The notes beneath the pieces were generated by a model. The model did not search any database. It was given only the letters and a program-made list of their open reading frames with translations, and was not told the DNA's origin. A stretch of 64,000 nt of DNA. It comes from Botrimarina colliarenosi. Its GTDB lineage: Bacteria > Planctomycetota > Planctomycetia > Pirellulales > Lacipirellulaceae. Position 1 is the first letter of the stretch. Each line of letters opens with the position of its first letter. A program made the translations under genes and the position numbers. Location: contig NZ_SJPR01000001.1 in the NCBI RefSeq assembly GCF_007859955.1, positions 203,806 through 267,805 of the forward strand. Direction: 5' to 3'. Shown in pieces: positions 43,100 through 52,523 of the stretch.

Positions 43100-44116
43100 G
43101 TGGCCCCCGACCAACCCCCGACGCCTCCCCGCACCACCGCCGGTTCGTTCTTCCGGACCCTCGGCGTGGGGGTTGCGATGGGGTCGGCGGATATCGTCCC
43201 GGGCGTCTCGGGAGGGACCGTCGCCCTGATCCTGGGGGTCTATGAGCGGCTCTTAGCCGCTCTCTCGCACTTCGACCGCCATCTAGTGCGAATGCTAGCG
43301 TCAGGCCGCCTGAGCGACGCCGGGGCCCACTGTGACGCTTGGTTCTTGCTCGCCCTGGGGGGCGGCATCGGAATTGGCGTAAAAGGGCTCGCCGGCCTGA
43401 TGACCTACCTGCTGCAGGAACAGGCGACCTACACCTACGCGGCGTTCTTTGGGCTGATCCTCGCATCGGGAGTGCTGGTGGCCCGCCTGGCGCGGCCTGC
43501 CGACGCGATCCATGGGGCGCGTTGCGTCGCCCTGGGGATCCTCGCCGCTGCCTTCGCCGTCTGGCTCATGAGTCAGGGGCGTCTAACGCCCGTCGCCGGC
43601 CTCCCTTACACGTTCCTGTGCGGAGCGATCGCAATCTGCGCGATGATTCTGCCAGGGATCAGCGGCGCTTACCTGCTGCTGATTCTTGGCAAGTACGAAG
43701 AAATCTCGGCGATCGTCCACAAGGCGCCGACCCTCTCGCTCGGCGAGTTGGCCACGCTCGCCGTCTTTGCGACGGGTTGCCTTGTGGGGCTGCTGACCTT
43801 CAGCCGGCTGCTGAAGTGGCTGCTGGCCCGCTACTGGAGCTCGACAATGGCCGTGCTCGCGGGGTTCATGATCGGCTCGCTGTATCGGGTCTGGCCGTTC
43901 CAGACCGACACGACCCCATCGGTCGAAGAGTTCAAGTTCAAGATCTTCCAGCCGGTCTGGCCCGACGCGTTGGACAGCCGGGCGGCGGGATGCCTTGCCC
44001 TAGCGGCGGCCTGTTTTATCGGGGTGATGGTGATCGACGCCATCGCGCGGCGGATCGGCGACACGCCCGAGGAAATCGCCGAGTCGCTCGCCGAGCACGC
44101 CGACGACCCGTCGTAA
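43100..44116 (+). CDS. DUF368 family membrane protein (undecaprenyl-phosphate translocase type)
   Basis: 338 residues with 8-9 hydrophobic segments. DUF368 signatures are visible as MGSADIVPGVSGGTVALILGVYERLL (about 26-50) and AICAMILPGISGAYLLLILGKYEEI in the middle, the paired re-entrant PGxSGG/PGISG motifs. DUF368 proteins were identified as undecaprenyl-phosphate translocases that recycle the lipid carrier for wall and polymer synthesis (established for the family, not tested here). Start GTG 43100. It converges on thymidylate kinase with a 5-nt gap. Confidence 0.9.
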   Translation: MAPDQPPTPPRTTAGSFFRTLGVGVAMGSADIVPGVSGGTVALILGVYERLLAALSHFDRHLVRMLASGRLSDAGAHCDAWFLLALGGGIGIGVKGLAGLMTYLLQEQATYTYAAFFGLILASGVLVARLARPADAIHGARCVALGILAAAFAVWLMSQGRLTPVAGLPYTFLCGAIAICAMILPGISGAYLLLILGKYEEISAIVHKAPTLSLGELATLAVFATGCLVGLLTFSRLLKWLLARYWSSTMAVLAGFMIGSLYRVWPFQTDTTPSVEEFKFKIFQPVWPDALDSRAAGCLALAAACFIGVMVIDAIARRIGDTPEEIAESLAEHADDPS

Positions 44117-44121
44117 GCGCT

Positions 44122-44757
44122 TTACTTGCGGTCGGTCTTGAGGTCGGCGCGCCGAAGGTCTTCGGCCGCGACCCGGATGATCGACGCGTGGATCGCCGCG
44201 ACCGAATTCGCCGCGTCGATGACGGTCACCCGCCGGGGATCATTCTGAGCCTCGGCGAGAAAACCGGTCCGTAGCCGCTGGCGGTAGTCGGCGCCACGGC
44301 TTTCCATCCGGTCGGGCTCTCGGCCACGACGGCGGTCGGCGACGTCGGGATCGAGGTCGAGCAGGAAAACCCGGTCGGGAACCACGCCATCGACCGCCAC
44401 CGCGCCGACCTGGGCCACCGCGTCTCGCGACAAGCCGCCGGCGTGGGCCTGATAGACAAGGTTGGCCAGCAGGTAGCGGTCCGAGACAACGACGGCGTCG
44501 TCCTCGAGGGCGGGGCGGATCACGTCGTCCACCAACTGGGCCCGCGCCGCCATGTACATCAGCATCTCGGCCCGGGCGCCGATCGGGCGGTCCTCGCCGC
44601 TATGGAGCAACAACTCGCGGAGCGACTCGCCCAGGGGCGTGCTGCCGGGGTCGCGGCACGTCACAACGCGGCGCCCCTGCGCTGCGAGCCAATCGGTCAA
44701 GAGCCGCATCTGCGTGCTCTTGCCGACGCCGTCGATGCCGTCCAACGAAAGGAACAT
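44122..44757 (-). CDS. tmk: thymidylate kinase
   Basis: 211 residues; phosphorylates dTMP to dTDP. P-loop DGIDGVGKSTQMRLL lies at about 7-21, CRDPGSTPLGESLRELLL (the DRx region) at about 34-51, and SDRYLLANLVYQAHAGGLS after it. The LID region has DRRRGREPDRMESRG. The P-loop lacks the frequent EG before the Asp in some homologues (GIDGVGKS instead of GxDGxGKS is fine). Start ATG 44755-44757; an upstream extension to 44910 was rejected, since the N-terminus MFLSLDGIDG is canonical. Confidence 0.93.
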   Translation of the reverse strand: MFLSLDGIDGVGKSTQMRLLTDWLAAQGRRVVTCRDPGSTPLGESLRELLLHSGEDRPIGARAEMLMYMAARAQLVDDVIRPALEDDAVVVSDRYLLANLVYQAHAGGLSRDAVAQVGAVAVDGVVPDRVFLLDLDPDVADRRRGREPDRMESRGADYRQRLRTGFLAEAQNDPRRVTVIDAANSVAAIHASIIRVAAEDLRRADLKTDRK

Positions 44758-44801
44758 GGCCGCGTTATAAGGGGCGGCCCCGCCCGACGCGACGGGGGCG
44801 C

Positions 44802-45776
44802 CTAAAGCGTCCCGTACCGATCCGCCGCGGTCCGGTGCCGGCGCGCCACCTCGCGACGCAGCCGGGGGGGCTTGAGCACCTCGACTTGGTCGCCGTATCC
44901 GAGCACCCACCAGACGATCTCACGGATGCCCGAGACCGTCGCGTAAAAGTCGAGCGTGCCGTCGTCGCGAAACTGGCAGCGCTGCGTCGGGTGCCACAGC
45001 ACCTCGGCCACGTTCTGGCCCACGACCGACGAGAAATGCAGGTGGACCTCGCTGTCGGGTCCGTCGTCGGGGATCAAACGCCAGGCGTTGCGGAGGTGCT
45101 TCTTAACACTGAACGAGGCGGGTCGCTTAAACGGCTTGTCGACAGGGTCCGCCGAACGGACGCGGCCGATGTTAAAAGTCCGGACCTCGTCGTGACGCGC
45201 CGATCGACCGATGACGTACCAACTCCGTTCCTGGAACAGCAGGTGGTACGGGTCGAGGTCCGTTTCGATTTCCCGAAACTCCGTTCGGCAATCATACCGA
45301 ATCCGGACCGTCTGCTTGTCGACACTAGCCCGCAGCAGGCTGCGATAGACTTCGCCCTTGTCGGTCAGCGGGTTAACCGGTGGCGGACGCAGGTCGATCG
45401 CGTCGGCGACTTCCGCCAGGCGCTCGCGCATCGCGGCCGGGAGGCTCGCTTGGATTTTTTCGGCGGCGCCAACCGCCGCGGCGAAAAGCGTGTCGCGTTC
45501 CAGTTCGCCCACCCGGCCGGCGAGCAGCACCACCGACAGGGCTTCTTCCAGCGTCAGATTCGTCGGTGGCAAGAAGTGCGCCGCGTCGATGCGGTAACGC
45601 TGTTCGGCGGCGTCAAAATCGATCGGGACGCCCGCCTCGCGCAGCGACTCGATGTCCCGGAAAACGGTGCGGCGGCTGACGCCGCACGCCTCGGCGAGCT
45701 TGTCAGCGTTGTCCCCCTGCCCCGACTGCAGCCGCTGCAGCAGGTCGATCAGCCGTGTGATCCGCTTGACGTTCAT
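44802..45776 (-). CDS. HTH/WYL-domain transcriptional regulator (YafY family)
   Basis: 324 residues. The N-terminal HTH_11 domain reads MNVKRITRLIDLLQRLQSGQG...DKLAEACGVSRRTVFRDIESLREAGVPI. The WYL domain follows at about 140-220 (VRIRYDCRTEFREIETDLDPYHLLFQERSWYVIGRSAR) with a C-terminal WCX region. WYL domains bind ligands such as single-stranded nucleic acid in several regulators. Start ATG 45774-45776. The start overlaps the 3' end of the TolC-like gene by 74 nt in another frame, so expression of the two is probably linked. It also lies 44 nt upstream of tmk. Confidence 0.88.
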   Translation of the reverse strand: MNVKRITRLIDLLQRLQSGQGDNADKLAEACGVSRRTVFRDIESLREAGVPIDFDAAEQRYRIDAAHFLPPTNLTLEEALSVVLLAGRVGELERDTLFAAAVGAAEKIQASLPAAMRERLAEVADAIDLRPPPVNPLTDKGEVYRSLLRASVDKQTVRIRYDCRTEFREIETDLDPYHLLFQERSWYVIGRSARHDEVRTFNIGRVRSADPVDKPFKRPASFSVKKHLRNAWRLIPDDGPDSEVHLHFSSVVGQNVAEVLWHPTQRCQFRDDGTLDFYATVSGIREIVWWVLGYGDQVEVLKPPRLRREVARRHRTAADRYGTL

Positions 45777-48102
45777 AGGTGTCGCCCGCGTCGCCGTAAG
45801 CCCGCACCACGCCCGACCCACCGCCAGCGGTCTGGGCCGATGCGAGCTGAACGCGATTCGCGAGTGGCGGAAGCTCCCGCTGTGGGAAGGCGTTGTTGGT
45901 CGTAGATTCGTAACCGGTCGCAACGCCGGCGATCATCGATTCGCTGCCGGGAGCCGCGAACAGCTGACCCGCGGCGCCGGCCGGAGCCGCGGCGCCGTAC
46001 GAATCGTCCATCGGCATCGGCTGAAGGATCTCGCCTTCGCTCGGCGCCATCGCTGGAGTCGGCGTCCCTTCGAACACTTCCCCTTCGTACATGTCGCCGG
46101 GCATCCCTACCGAACCCATCTCCTGGACGTGCGGTCCCCGGCTGATCACGTTGGGGCGTGTGTAGCCATAGTCCAGGTAGACGCTCGCGTCACGCTGACG
46201 GGCACGACGCATCGCGTCGAAGTACGCCTTGCCGGGCCAGGGGCCCTCGGCCAGGTAAACGCCGTTGTAATCGAGTAGAGACCCCTTCCGAAAATGGACG
46301 TCGGTAATCGCCAGGTTGTAGTCGACGAGGCTGCGGTAATAGGCCGTTTCCGCGTCGGACCGGCGCCGCTGGGCGTCGAGCAACAGGTCGAGCGTTACAC
46401 GATTCGCCTTATAAGACGTTTCAACCGCTTCGACTTCCCGCTGCGCCGCCTCACGACGGTTGAAGTTTGTTTCGGTGAGACTGTAATTCAAGTCCAAATC
46501 CCGAATCGAATCGCCTAACTGGTGCGAAACCTCTAATTCCAGGTCCTGTAACAACGCCCGTTCACGAGCCAATAGCAATTGATGATGCCGCACCGTGGAC
46601 AACTGCTGACGGAATCCAATCGGCAGACTGAACCGCAGGCCCATCTCCCACTCTTGGAAGTTGCCGTCGGTCAGCACGTTGAAGGCGCCGACACCGGGCG
46701 AGAAGGGGCTGTCGACGCCCTGGTCGTCGCCGAACAGGTCGTCACCGCCACCCAACCACCGATAAGTACCGAAGGCGTCTAAACGCGGCAGCAGGTGATT
46801 GCGGGCGGCGATCAGTTCGAGCTCACGCCGCTTGATCTCCCACTTCTGTTTGCGAACTTCGACTCGTCTTCCGAGCGCTTCGCCATGAACCGAGGTCCAG
46901 TCGAACGCCACCTGGGCGGTCGTCGGCTCGTCGGCAGGCCGGATCAGGCGTCCGTCGGTGTGGGCGAGGCCCATGATGTAACGCAACCGGTTCTCTGACG
47001 AGTAGAGCGAAGAGAGCCCCTGCTCGACCTGCGCCTTGAACTGGAAGTACTGGGCGCGGGCCTGAGCCTCGCGGTCGGCCGAGCCACCCCGGGCGCCCTG
47101 ACGGGCGAGGGCGGCGACCGTCTTCCAAGTCTGCAGCGCGCTGTCGCGGCCGATCTTCCGGGCTTCCAGGTCGCGGTAGGTGAAGTACAGCGTCCAGTAC
47201 GACTGTTCGACATCCCGCATCAGGTTGCGAGCGGCGCCCTCAAAGTCGGCCAGCGACTGATCCGTGCGGATCCGGGCGAGCACGACGCCGTCAAACGGAT
47301 TCACACCATTGGCCGCGAACTGTTCGAAACCGAATGGGCCGGCGATGCGGTTGTACTGGGCGCCGGCGCCCTGCAAAAGCGGCTGGCTGATGAACGTTTC
47401 AAAGTTGGTGCCCCACTGCGAGAAGGCCGGGGCGCCCTGCACAATCAAGTTGTTGTTGGCGTCGTAAGTCGTGTTGTTGCGGAACGCGAACTGGGTGCCG
47501 ACGGCGCTCGTCTTGCTGACGCCCATGTTGAAGTTAGCCGCGTCCTGCTGGAACGCCCTCGACTGGAAGCCCGTGGCGAAGCCGCCGACGTTCACCGGCC
47601 GGTCGTTCTTCTGCCAAGAGACGCTCGAGTCGAGCTGGGCGTCGAACGCCGACAGGGCGGCTTCGACACCCGTGCCGTTGAACTGCGAGCCAAACGCTGT
47701 GCCGGTGGACGACTCGACCAAGGCCGGGTCGTAGGTTGTAGCCACGGCGGCGCTGTTGATCAGGTTCCGCGAGATGGTCTCGGGCGCCTGCTCCTGCACG
47801 ACGGCGCCGAGCTGTCGCATCACCTGGCTGTTGGTCAGCGTGATGCGGGTCGCCTCCTCGAGCGACAGGTCCCAGACCTCGTAGTTCTCCGAATTGCGGA
47901 CGGTGAGCGGCGCCTGCGCCGACGTCACCTCGTCGAGTGACGGCTCCTCGACATCGGGGTACTCGATCTGGGTCGCTACGTCCACGTAGTGACTCAGATC
48001 GCCGTCCTCCATGAAGTAAAATGGCTGTGTCGGCGCACACCCAGTGAGCGCGGTGACCGCAGCGAGGAGGACGCAGGAGAAGTCGCGGAACTGCCGATCC
48101 AT
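45703..48102 (-). CDS. TolC-like outer-membrane efflux lipoprotein
   Basis: 799 residues, larger than usual TolC (about 450). Lipobox near residues 18-22 (TALTGC, lipid on Cys22). After a linker region, the OEP repeats show the typical helical pattern and repeated motifs: LMRDVEQSYWTLYFTYRDLEARKIGR and ETSYKANRVTLDLLLDAQRRRSDAETAYYRSLVDYNLAITDVHFRKGSLLDYNG. A long Ala/Pro/Gly-rich C-terminal tail (about 110 residues) is not seen in standard TolC. Start ATG 48100-48102. It may serve the RND pump at 21478-24621 or another exporter; no transporter is adjacent. Confidence 0.85.
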   Translation of the reverse strand: MDRQFRDFSCVLLAAVTALTGCAPTQPFYFMEDGDLSHYVDVATQIEYPDVEEPSLDEVTSAQAPLTVRNSENYEVWDLSLEEATRITLTNSQVMRQLGAVVQEQAPETISRNLINSAAVATTYDPALVESSTGTAFGSQFNGTGVEAALSAFDAQLDSSVSWQKNDRPVNVGGFATGFQSRAFQQDAANFNMGVSKTSAVGTQFAFRNNTTYDANNNLIVQGAPAFSQWGTNFETFISQPLLQGAGAQYNRIAGPFGFEQFAANGVNPFDGVVLARIRTDQSLADFEGAARNLMRDVEQSYWTLYFTYRDLEARKIGRDSALQTWKTVAALARQGARGGSADREAQARAQYFQFKAQVEQGLSSLYSSENRLRYIMGLAHTDGRLIRPADEPTTAQVAFDWTSVHGEALGRRVEVRKQKWEIKRRELELIAARNHLLPRLDAFGTYRWLGGGDDLFGDDQGVDSPFSPGVGAFNVLTDGNFQEWEMGLRFSLPIGFRQQLSTVRHHQLLLARERALLQDLELEVSHQLGDSIRDLDLNYSLTETNFNRREAAQREVEAVETSYKANRVTLDLLLDAQRRRSDAETAYYRSLVDYNLAITDVHFRKGSLLDYNGVYLAEGPWPGKAYFDAMRRARQRDASVYLDYGYTRPNVISRGPHVQEMGSVGMPGDMYEGEVFEGTPTPAMAPSEGEILQPMPMDDSYGAAAPAGAAGQLFAAPGSESMIAGVATGYESTTNNAFPQRELPPLANRVQLASAQTAGGGSGVVRAYGDAGDTYERQADHTADRPAAAAAVGAGGQR

Positions 48103-48411
48103 GGCGGGCTCTTTTATGGCTTGAATCGTCACGCATCGGCGCCACCCAGAGGCCGTTCCATCGACCCGCTAGCCGGCGCCGCTGTCATGCGTGGTTGGTC
48201 TTGGCCGCTCGCAGTGAGCGGGCCAAGTGCCCCCCAATCACGCGCCCCGTCTCGAAGAAAGTCGCGGCGTCCACGCCCCAAAGCGCGACCACCGACCCCG
48301 AGCCGGAGCATTCAGCACAACTGGTATCGTCCGCCCAACCGGCAAGGCTTAACAAAAGCCGGTAAAGATCGCCGCCCCTCGCTGGCGCCGCTGGCAGAGC
48401 TTCCTAGCCCC
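48103..48411. other. 309-bp intergenic region
   Basis: Lies between the ICMT-like gene stop and the TolC-like gene start, both on the minus strand. No gene, terminator or repeat was recognised; it presumably holds the TolC-like gene promoter. Confidence 0.5.
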
Positions 48412-48999
48412 TTACCAGACGCCCGGAATCAGCCGCTTCGTGCGGCGCTGATAGGCCCGATAGTCGTCGCCAAACCAGCCGACCAACGCCGCTTCTTCGG
48501 CGCGGATACGGTACACCAGGGCCGGCAGGCCGATGCCGGCGGCGATGGCGAAGCTAGCAAGGCTCTCGAAACAGAGCGGGTAGCCGAGCAACAGCCCGAT
48601 GAAGCCCGTATAGGCTGGGTGTCGGACCCAGGAATAGACACCCGTCGTCACCAAGCGGTGTCCCTCGCTCGTTTGGACGAAGGCGCTGAAATGCCGCCCG
48701 AGCTGCAGCCGAGCCGTGATGCGTAGGACGAGACCGCTCGTCACCAACAGGATGCCCACGGCGCCAACCGCCAACGACGCCGGCTGAAGCGTCGTCCAAT
48801 GCAAGACGGCCGCGTCCAGTAGTCCGACGAGCAGACTGGCGGCATAGGCGCCCTGCAGCAGCGTCAGACCCGCCCGCTGTCGATCTGGTCGCTCCGGCTG
48901 GTAGAGCCGCCCGAGGTGGATTCCCCCCTCCGCGACGACCCACACGGCGAACAGGGCAAGACCGACGAGGGCCGTCATCGGCGGGGCGCCGAACCCCAT
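48412..48999 (-). CDS. isoprenylcysteine carboxyl methyltransferase-like membrane protein
   Basis: 195 residues with about five hydrophobic segments. The C-terminal part carries the ICMT/PEMT signature (GVYSWVRHPAYTGFIGLLLGYPL, and RIRAEEAALVGWFGDDYRAYQRRTKRLIPGVW), where RHPxYxG and the EE...FGxxYxxY motif bind SAM. Members methylate lipids or small molecules in bacteria; the substrate is unknown. ATG 48997-48999 was chosen, with GGGAG 5-8 nt upstream; a GTG at 49023 would overlap the preceding gene's stop. Confidence 0.88.
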   Translation of the reverse strand: MGFGAPPMTALVGLALFAVWVVAEGGIHLGRLYQPERPDRQRAGLTLLQGAYAASLLVGLLDAAVLHWTTLQPASLAVGAVGILLVTSGLVLRITARLQLGRHFSAFVQTSEGHRLVTTGVYSWVRHPAYTGFIGLLLGYPLCFESLASFAIAAGIGLPALVYRIRAEEAALVGWFGDDYRAYQRRTKRLIPGVW

Positions 49000-49013
49000 C
49001 CAATCTCCCAAGG

Positions 49014-49853
49014 CTACAGCCACAGGTGCAGCCGCCCGCCCAGCAGGTCGGGCAGTTTTTCTTTCACCATCCGTTCGACCTGGCGCGGGTGGTAGCGGGT
49101 GCTCAGGTGGGCGGCGATCACCAGCTCGTTCTCGAACAATGCCGCCCGCTCGACCCAGTCGTCGAGGTGCATGTGCCCATGCTTGTGGATCTTTTCTTTG
49201 CGGTGCTCCGGCGCGACGAACGTCATCTCGGCGATCAGAATTTTAGCCCGGTACATGTCGGGCGCCGCGTCGAGGCCCGGCGGCGACGTGTCGCCCAGGT
49301 AGCCGACGATCGGCGTGCGGACCTCGGCGCTGACCTCGACGCCCGACAGCCGTAGGTCGCGGATCTGGGTCCCTTCGAGCCCGTCGTACTCCGGCTTGAG
49401 CTTCTTACGGCGTTCCCACACGAGGTACGCGACCGACGGCACCGTGTGCGTGGTCGCCGTCACCGTGACGACCAGCTCGCGCGAGAGCTCGATCTCGTCG
49501 CCGGCGGTGACGCCGATCAGCTCGCACGGCAGCCGGCCGCGGTCGAGCCGCTGCATCGCCGCTAGCAGGCCCTTAATGTTCTCGAGGATTTCGTTGGGGG
49601 CGTAGATGACCGGCGGCTCCATCTTCATCATCCGCCGCCGCGCCACATAAACCGGTAGGGCCGCGATGTGGTCGAGGTGGCCATGCGTGACGAACCACGT
49701 CTCGGTCCCCATGAAGCTCCAGGGCTGGGCGCCCAGGTCGAAGCCGAGGCTCAGCTCCGGCACGCGCCAATAGCTCTGGACCGCGGCGCGGCTGTACCCC
49801 TCGATAGTGAGGTCGCCGTGCTTGAGCGTTTTGAGGGGGGCGTTGTTCGGCAA
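49014..49853 (-). CDS. MBL-fold metal-dependent hydrolase (RNase Z/ElaC-like)
   Basis: 279 residues. The metal motif [15 protein letters not shown] (HxHxDH) is near residues 57-71. Other family elements are [33 protein letters not shown] and [17 protein letters not shown], with a late His. The layout matches RNase Z (tRNA 3'-endonuclease)-like proteins, although the insert loops differ, so a non-tRNA substrate is possible. Start is uncertain: TTG 49851-49853 ([15 protein letters not shown]) is chosen because the frame beyond runs into the palindrome at 49887-50001. The gap to the ICMT-like gene is 14 nt. Confidence 0.85.
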   Translation of the reverse strand: MPNNAPLKTLKHGDLTIEGYSRAAVQSYWRVPELSLGFDLGAQPWSFMGTETWFVTHGHLDHIAALPVYVARRRMMKMEPPVIYAPNEILENIKGLLAAMQRLDRGRLPCELIGVTAGDEIELSRELVVTVTATTHTVPSVAYLVWERRKKLKPEYDGLEGTQIRDLRLSGVEVSAEVRTPIVGYLGDTSPPGLDAAPDMYRAKILIAEMTFVAPEHRKEKIHKHGHMHLDDWVERAALFENELVIAAHLSTRYHPRQVERMVKEKLPDLLGGRLHLWL

Positions 49854-49886
49854 AGCAGTCGGTCGTTTCTTGGATAGTGCGGGACG

Positions 49887-50001
49887 CTCCGAGGGCTTGC
49901 GCCCCCGGCTCAGGGACCTAATAAGGGGAGTCCCCCGTCGAGGGTCCCCAGTCGAGGGTAACCAGTCGAGGGTCCTGAGCCGGGGGCGCAAGCCCTCGGA
50001 G
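49887..50001. repeat. large palindrome with internal tandem GTCGAGGGT units
   Basis: Arms 49887-49914 and 49974-50001 (CTCCGAGGGCTTGCGCCCCC...) are perfectly complementary over 28 nt. The loop holds three near copies of AGTCGAGGGT (starting around 49936, 49950 and 49964). The arm differs by one base from the palindrome at 7546-7572, so they are one family. It lies upstream of the MBL gene and downstream of scpA. Confidence 0.8.
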
Positions 50002-50076
50002 AAACCACCCAATATCGCCGCTGCGGGCCCGCCTCGAAACCGCCCCCCGCTCCCAGCCCGGAAGAATCGGGCGCCG

Positions 50077-50844
50077 CTACTCCATCAGCGACACATCGAG
50101 CGGCGCCGGGCCCGCCTCGAGCGTGATCGGACCGTAACGCTCCGGTTGGTGGGTCAAGGCGTGGCGGTACCGGACCAGCTCGAGCATCGCCAAGAAGATT
50201 CCGACGAGGGTCGACTTGTGGATCGGCCCCGCGGGGAAGAGGTCCTCGAAGGGGACCGGGCCCGGGGCGGCGCGAAGGATCGCGTCGACCCGCAGCATGT
50301 GGCGGTGGATCGGCGTGTCGTCGTAGTAGATCGTTTCCGGCATCACCGGAGCGATCCGGTCACGCATGACGCGGGCGAACGCGCTGACCAAGTCCCAGAG
50401 CTCGACCCCTTCGATCGGGCGCTCCGCCGGGTCGATTTCACGCGGCGGGAGCCCCGCGGCACGGGTGTAGCGTTTCGACCAGTCGACCCGCAGCGTCTCG
50501 AGTTGGGCGGCCGCGTCGCGGTACTCTTTGAATTCGAGCAGGCGTTCGACCAGGTCGCTCGGCGACTCGATCGACTCCTCCTCGGGCGCCGCTCCGCTGG
50601 CGGCGTCCTCCGCGGCGGGGAGCACGCTCCTCGACTTGAGCTCCAGCAACAGGCTCGCCACGTCGAGAAAGTCGCCGACGGCGTTCGGGTCGAGCCGCTC
50701 GATCACCGCGACGTAGTCGAGATACTGCTGGGCCACGAGCGCCAGGGGCAACTCGGCGATTGGCAGTTCTTCCTTCTTGACGAGGTAGAGCAGCAGGTCC
50801 AACGGCCCGTGGTAGGCGTCGAGTTGGACCTGAAACACGGGCAT
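50077..50844 (-). CDS. scpA: segregation and condensation protein A
   Basis: 255 residues. Kleisin subunit that, with ScpB, closes the SMC ring for chromosome condensation. Family features include [42 protein letters not shown] at the N-terminus and [26 protein letters not shown] at the C-terminal winged-helix segment. The frame extends upstream to 50943, but the canonical start [19 protein letters not shown] gives ATG 50842-50844. No scpB is seen in the window. Confidence 0.93.
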   Translation of the reverse strand: MPVFQVQLDAYHGPLDLLLYLVKKEELPIAELPLALVAQQYLDYVAVIERLDPNAVGDFLDVASLLLELKSRSVLPAAEDAASGAAPEEESIESPSDLVERLLEFKEYRDAAAQLETLRVDWSKRYTRAAGLPPREIDPAERPIEGVELWDLVSAFARVMRDRIAPVMPETIYYDDTPIHRHMLRVDAILRAAPGPVPFEDLFPAGPIHKSTLVGIFLAMLELVRYRHALTHQPERYGPITLEAGPAPLDVSLME

Positions 50845-50984
50845 CGGCGAGGCCGGGCGGGCTGGGGCGGAAGAACACGCAGAGCCTAGCGGCCAGCACG
50901 CCCCGGCCGCAACCGATCCACCCTCAGGCAATGACGCCCGCACGCCATCACCGCTAGCGCATCGACGCGGAGCGGGCGGACATG

Positions 50985-51018
50985 AAAAAAGCCCACCGCC
51001 CTCGAGAGGACGGTGGGC
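50985..51018 (-). terminator. intrinsic terminator of the second Cys-rich gene
   Basis: Read on the minus strand, GCCCACCG, a CTCTCGAGGG-containing middle and CGGTGGGC form a stem followed by six T residues. It lies 66 nt past the stop of the gene at 51084-51443. Confidence 0.85.
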
Positions 51019-51083
51019 TTCGCTTGATGTCTCGTCAAAGTTGTCGCGTCAGCAAGGACGCCATCAACTCGGCAGCTACGAAC

Positions 51084-51443
51084 TCAGTTGCAGCAGCAAC
51101 GCTTGGCGGCGTGCTTGGCCTTAATGCGAGCGAACAGACCGCAACGCTTGGGCTTGCAGCAGGGGTCGCACGGGTCGCAAACGGGCTCGCAGCAAGGAGC
51201 GGCTTCTTCGCAGCAAGGAGCGGGAGCGGAAGCGGCTTCTTCGCAGCAAGGAGCGGCCTCAACAACAGGCTCGCAAGGGGCGGGCTCGCAGCAGACGGGG
51301 GCCTCTTCGCAAACCGGCTCGCAGCACGAAGCGGCGGGCTCGCAGCAGCTCTTCTTGTGGCAGCCGAACAGGCCGGCTTCGGCCTCAACGCCAGCCGACA
51401 GAACCACCGCCATCGCAACAGCAAATGCAAAAACGTACTTCAT
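51084..51443 (-). CDS. secreted cysteine-rich protein, shorter paralogous type
   Basis: 119 residues with a signal peptide (MKYVFAFAVAMAVVLSAGVEAEAG). The mature part has GLFGCHKKSCCEP, CCEPVCEEAPVCCEPAPCEP and CCEEAASAPAPCCEEAAPCCEP. It ends in a basic CKPKRCGLFARIKAKHAAKRCCCN. CCEP and GLFGCHKK/KCHKSCC elements are shared with the protein at 14936-15943, so they are related secreted proteins. The C-terminal basic tail may contact the cell surface or nucleic acid. Start ATG 51441-51443 has GGGAGA upstream. It has its own terminator (50985-51018), so is expressed alone. Confidence 0.8.
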   Translation of the reverse strand: MKYVFAFAVAMAVVLSAGVEAEAGLFGCHKKSCCEPAASCCEPVCEEAPVCCEPAPCEPVVEAAPCCEEAASAPAPCCEEAAPCCEPVCDPCDPCCKPKRCGLFARIKAKHAAKRCCCN

Positions 51444-51804
51444 CTGTATTTCTCCCAGCTCTCGGGTTTCGCCTCCGAGCCTCTGCCCGGGCAGGGTCTC
51501 CACCAAGGAGATCCGCACGCGGACGGCTCAAAGCGCGACAAAGGGGGGGTGTTGCCGGTAGGTTGATCGGCGGACGTCCGCGTTAACGACCTACCGGCTG
51601 GCGTTCCGCCGCCGCCACCGAGGCGGGGCGCCAGGCCAAATGGGGTGTCTGCGGCAATTGTGCCGATTACACCGACCTTCCGGCCTGGGGCGCTGAAGTT
51701 AGCAAGAGCGGGAAGACTGTAAAGGGCCCGATTCCAGAAAGTCCGCAAATACCTGCCCAGCTGCGACATCCTGTCGCGGCAATCCCCCTTCAAAAACCCG
51801 CTAT
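51444..51804. other. 361-bp intergenic region with a cruciform-like repeat
   Basis: Upstream region of the Cys-rich gene. GCCGGTAGGT (51554-51563) and ACCTACCGGC (51589-51598) are complementary arms, and the loop contains the palindrome GCGGACGTCCGC (51570-51581). It could be a regulator site or terminator of the lipoprotein gene upstream. No gene recognised. Confidence 0.5.
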
Positions 51805-52401
51805 TCAGCGGATTTCGGCCGTTCCGGGCGCCGCGGCGGTCCGTGGGGCTTCCGCTCCCAACCCCGGCTGTTCGACGAACTGGGTAGGCGGGGTCGTGGG
51901 CACGGGCTCGTCCTCAAAGCTGATTACCACCGGGGTCTCGGCGCCGGCCTCCGAGGCGATTCCGCAGACGCGCCAGCCCGACGCCTCGAGCTTCAGCAGG
52001 CAACACAACTCGTGCGTGGCGGTGACGCCCGGCTCCTGCACCAGGCACTGGGCGGCCGCTTCCGACTCGCTGAGCAGACGCACCTCGCCGACGTTGAGCC
52101 GTTCGACTTGCATTCCCATCGGCGTCAGCACGCCGTGGTCCGCCGCGTAACGCCGCGCCGCCTTGGTCGTCAGCAGCCGTGCCGCACTTTCGGAGTCGCC
52201 CGACAAGATCGCCCGCATGAAGGCGTCCGTGCTGGCGCCGATCGCGCGGGCCGTTGCCGGATCGAGCGGTTGCTCGGCGTCCGCCGTCGCGCTCGATTGC
52301 GTGGCGGTGGCGCCCGCCGTCGGAGCGGTGCCCGACGGGGAGCACCCCGCTGAAACGAGCAGAACCACAACCGGCACAGCAAAGAACGAATAGTAACGCA
52401 C
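51805..52401 (-). CDS. lipoprotein, unknown function
   Basis: 198 residues starting at GTG 52399-52401, with a lipobox (VLLVSAGC, lipid on Cys20). The Ala/Thr-rich linker is followed by a folded region of about 100 residues (STDAFMRAILSGDSESAARLLTTKAARRYAADHG...VGEVRLLSESEAAAQCLVQEPG...HELCCLLKLEASGWRVCGI), resembling NTF2-like or similar small domains by pattern. No family is identified with confidence. The last 40 residues are Pro/Ala-rich. Confidence 0.7.
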   Translation of the reverse strand: MRYYSFFAVPVVVLLVSAGCSPSGTAPTAGATATQSSATADAEQPLDPATARAIGASTDAFMRAILSGDSESAARLLTTKAARRYAADHGVLTPMGMQVERLNVGEVRLLSESEAAAQCLVQEPGVTATHELCCLLKLEASGWRVCGIASEAGAETPVVISFEDEPVPTTPPTQFVEQPGLGAEAPRTAAAPGTAEIR

Positions 52402-52523
52402 GGCGTAGGCCTCCTAGCCACTCACGATCGGGGCGTCGCCCCAATGGGGGCGGTCGTGCGGAGATTGGCAAACGACGCCGCCCCGGTCAACGCCGGTCGC
52501 ATCCTTCTCCCCCCGACCGGCCG

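Noticed and set aside
49854..50012. N-terminal extension of the MBL-fold protein
   Set aside because: It is encoded by the palindrome at 49887-50001, which is non-coding elsewhere.
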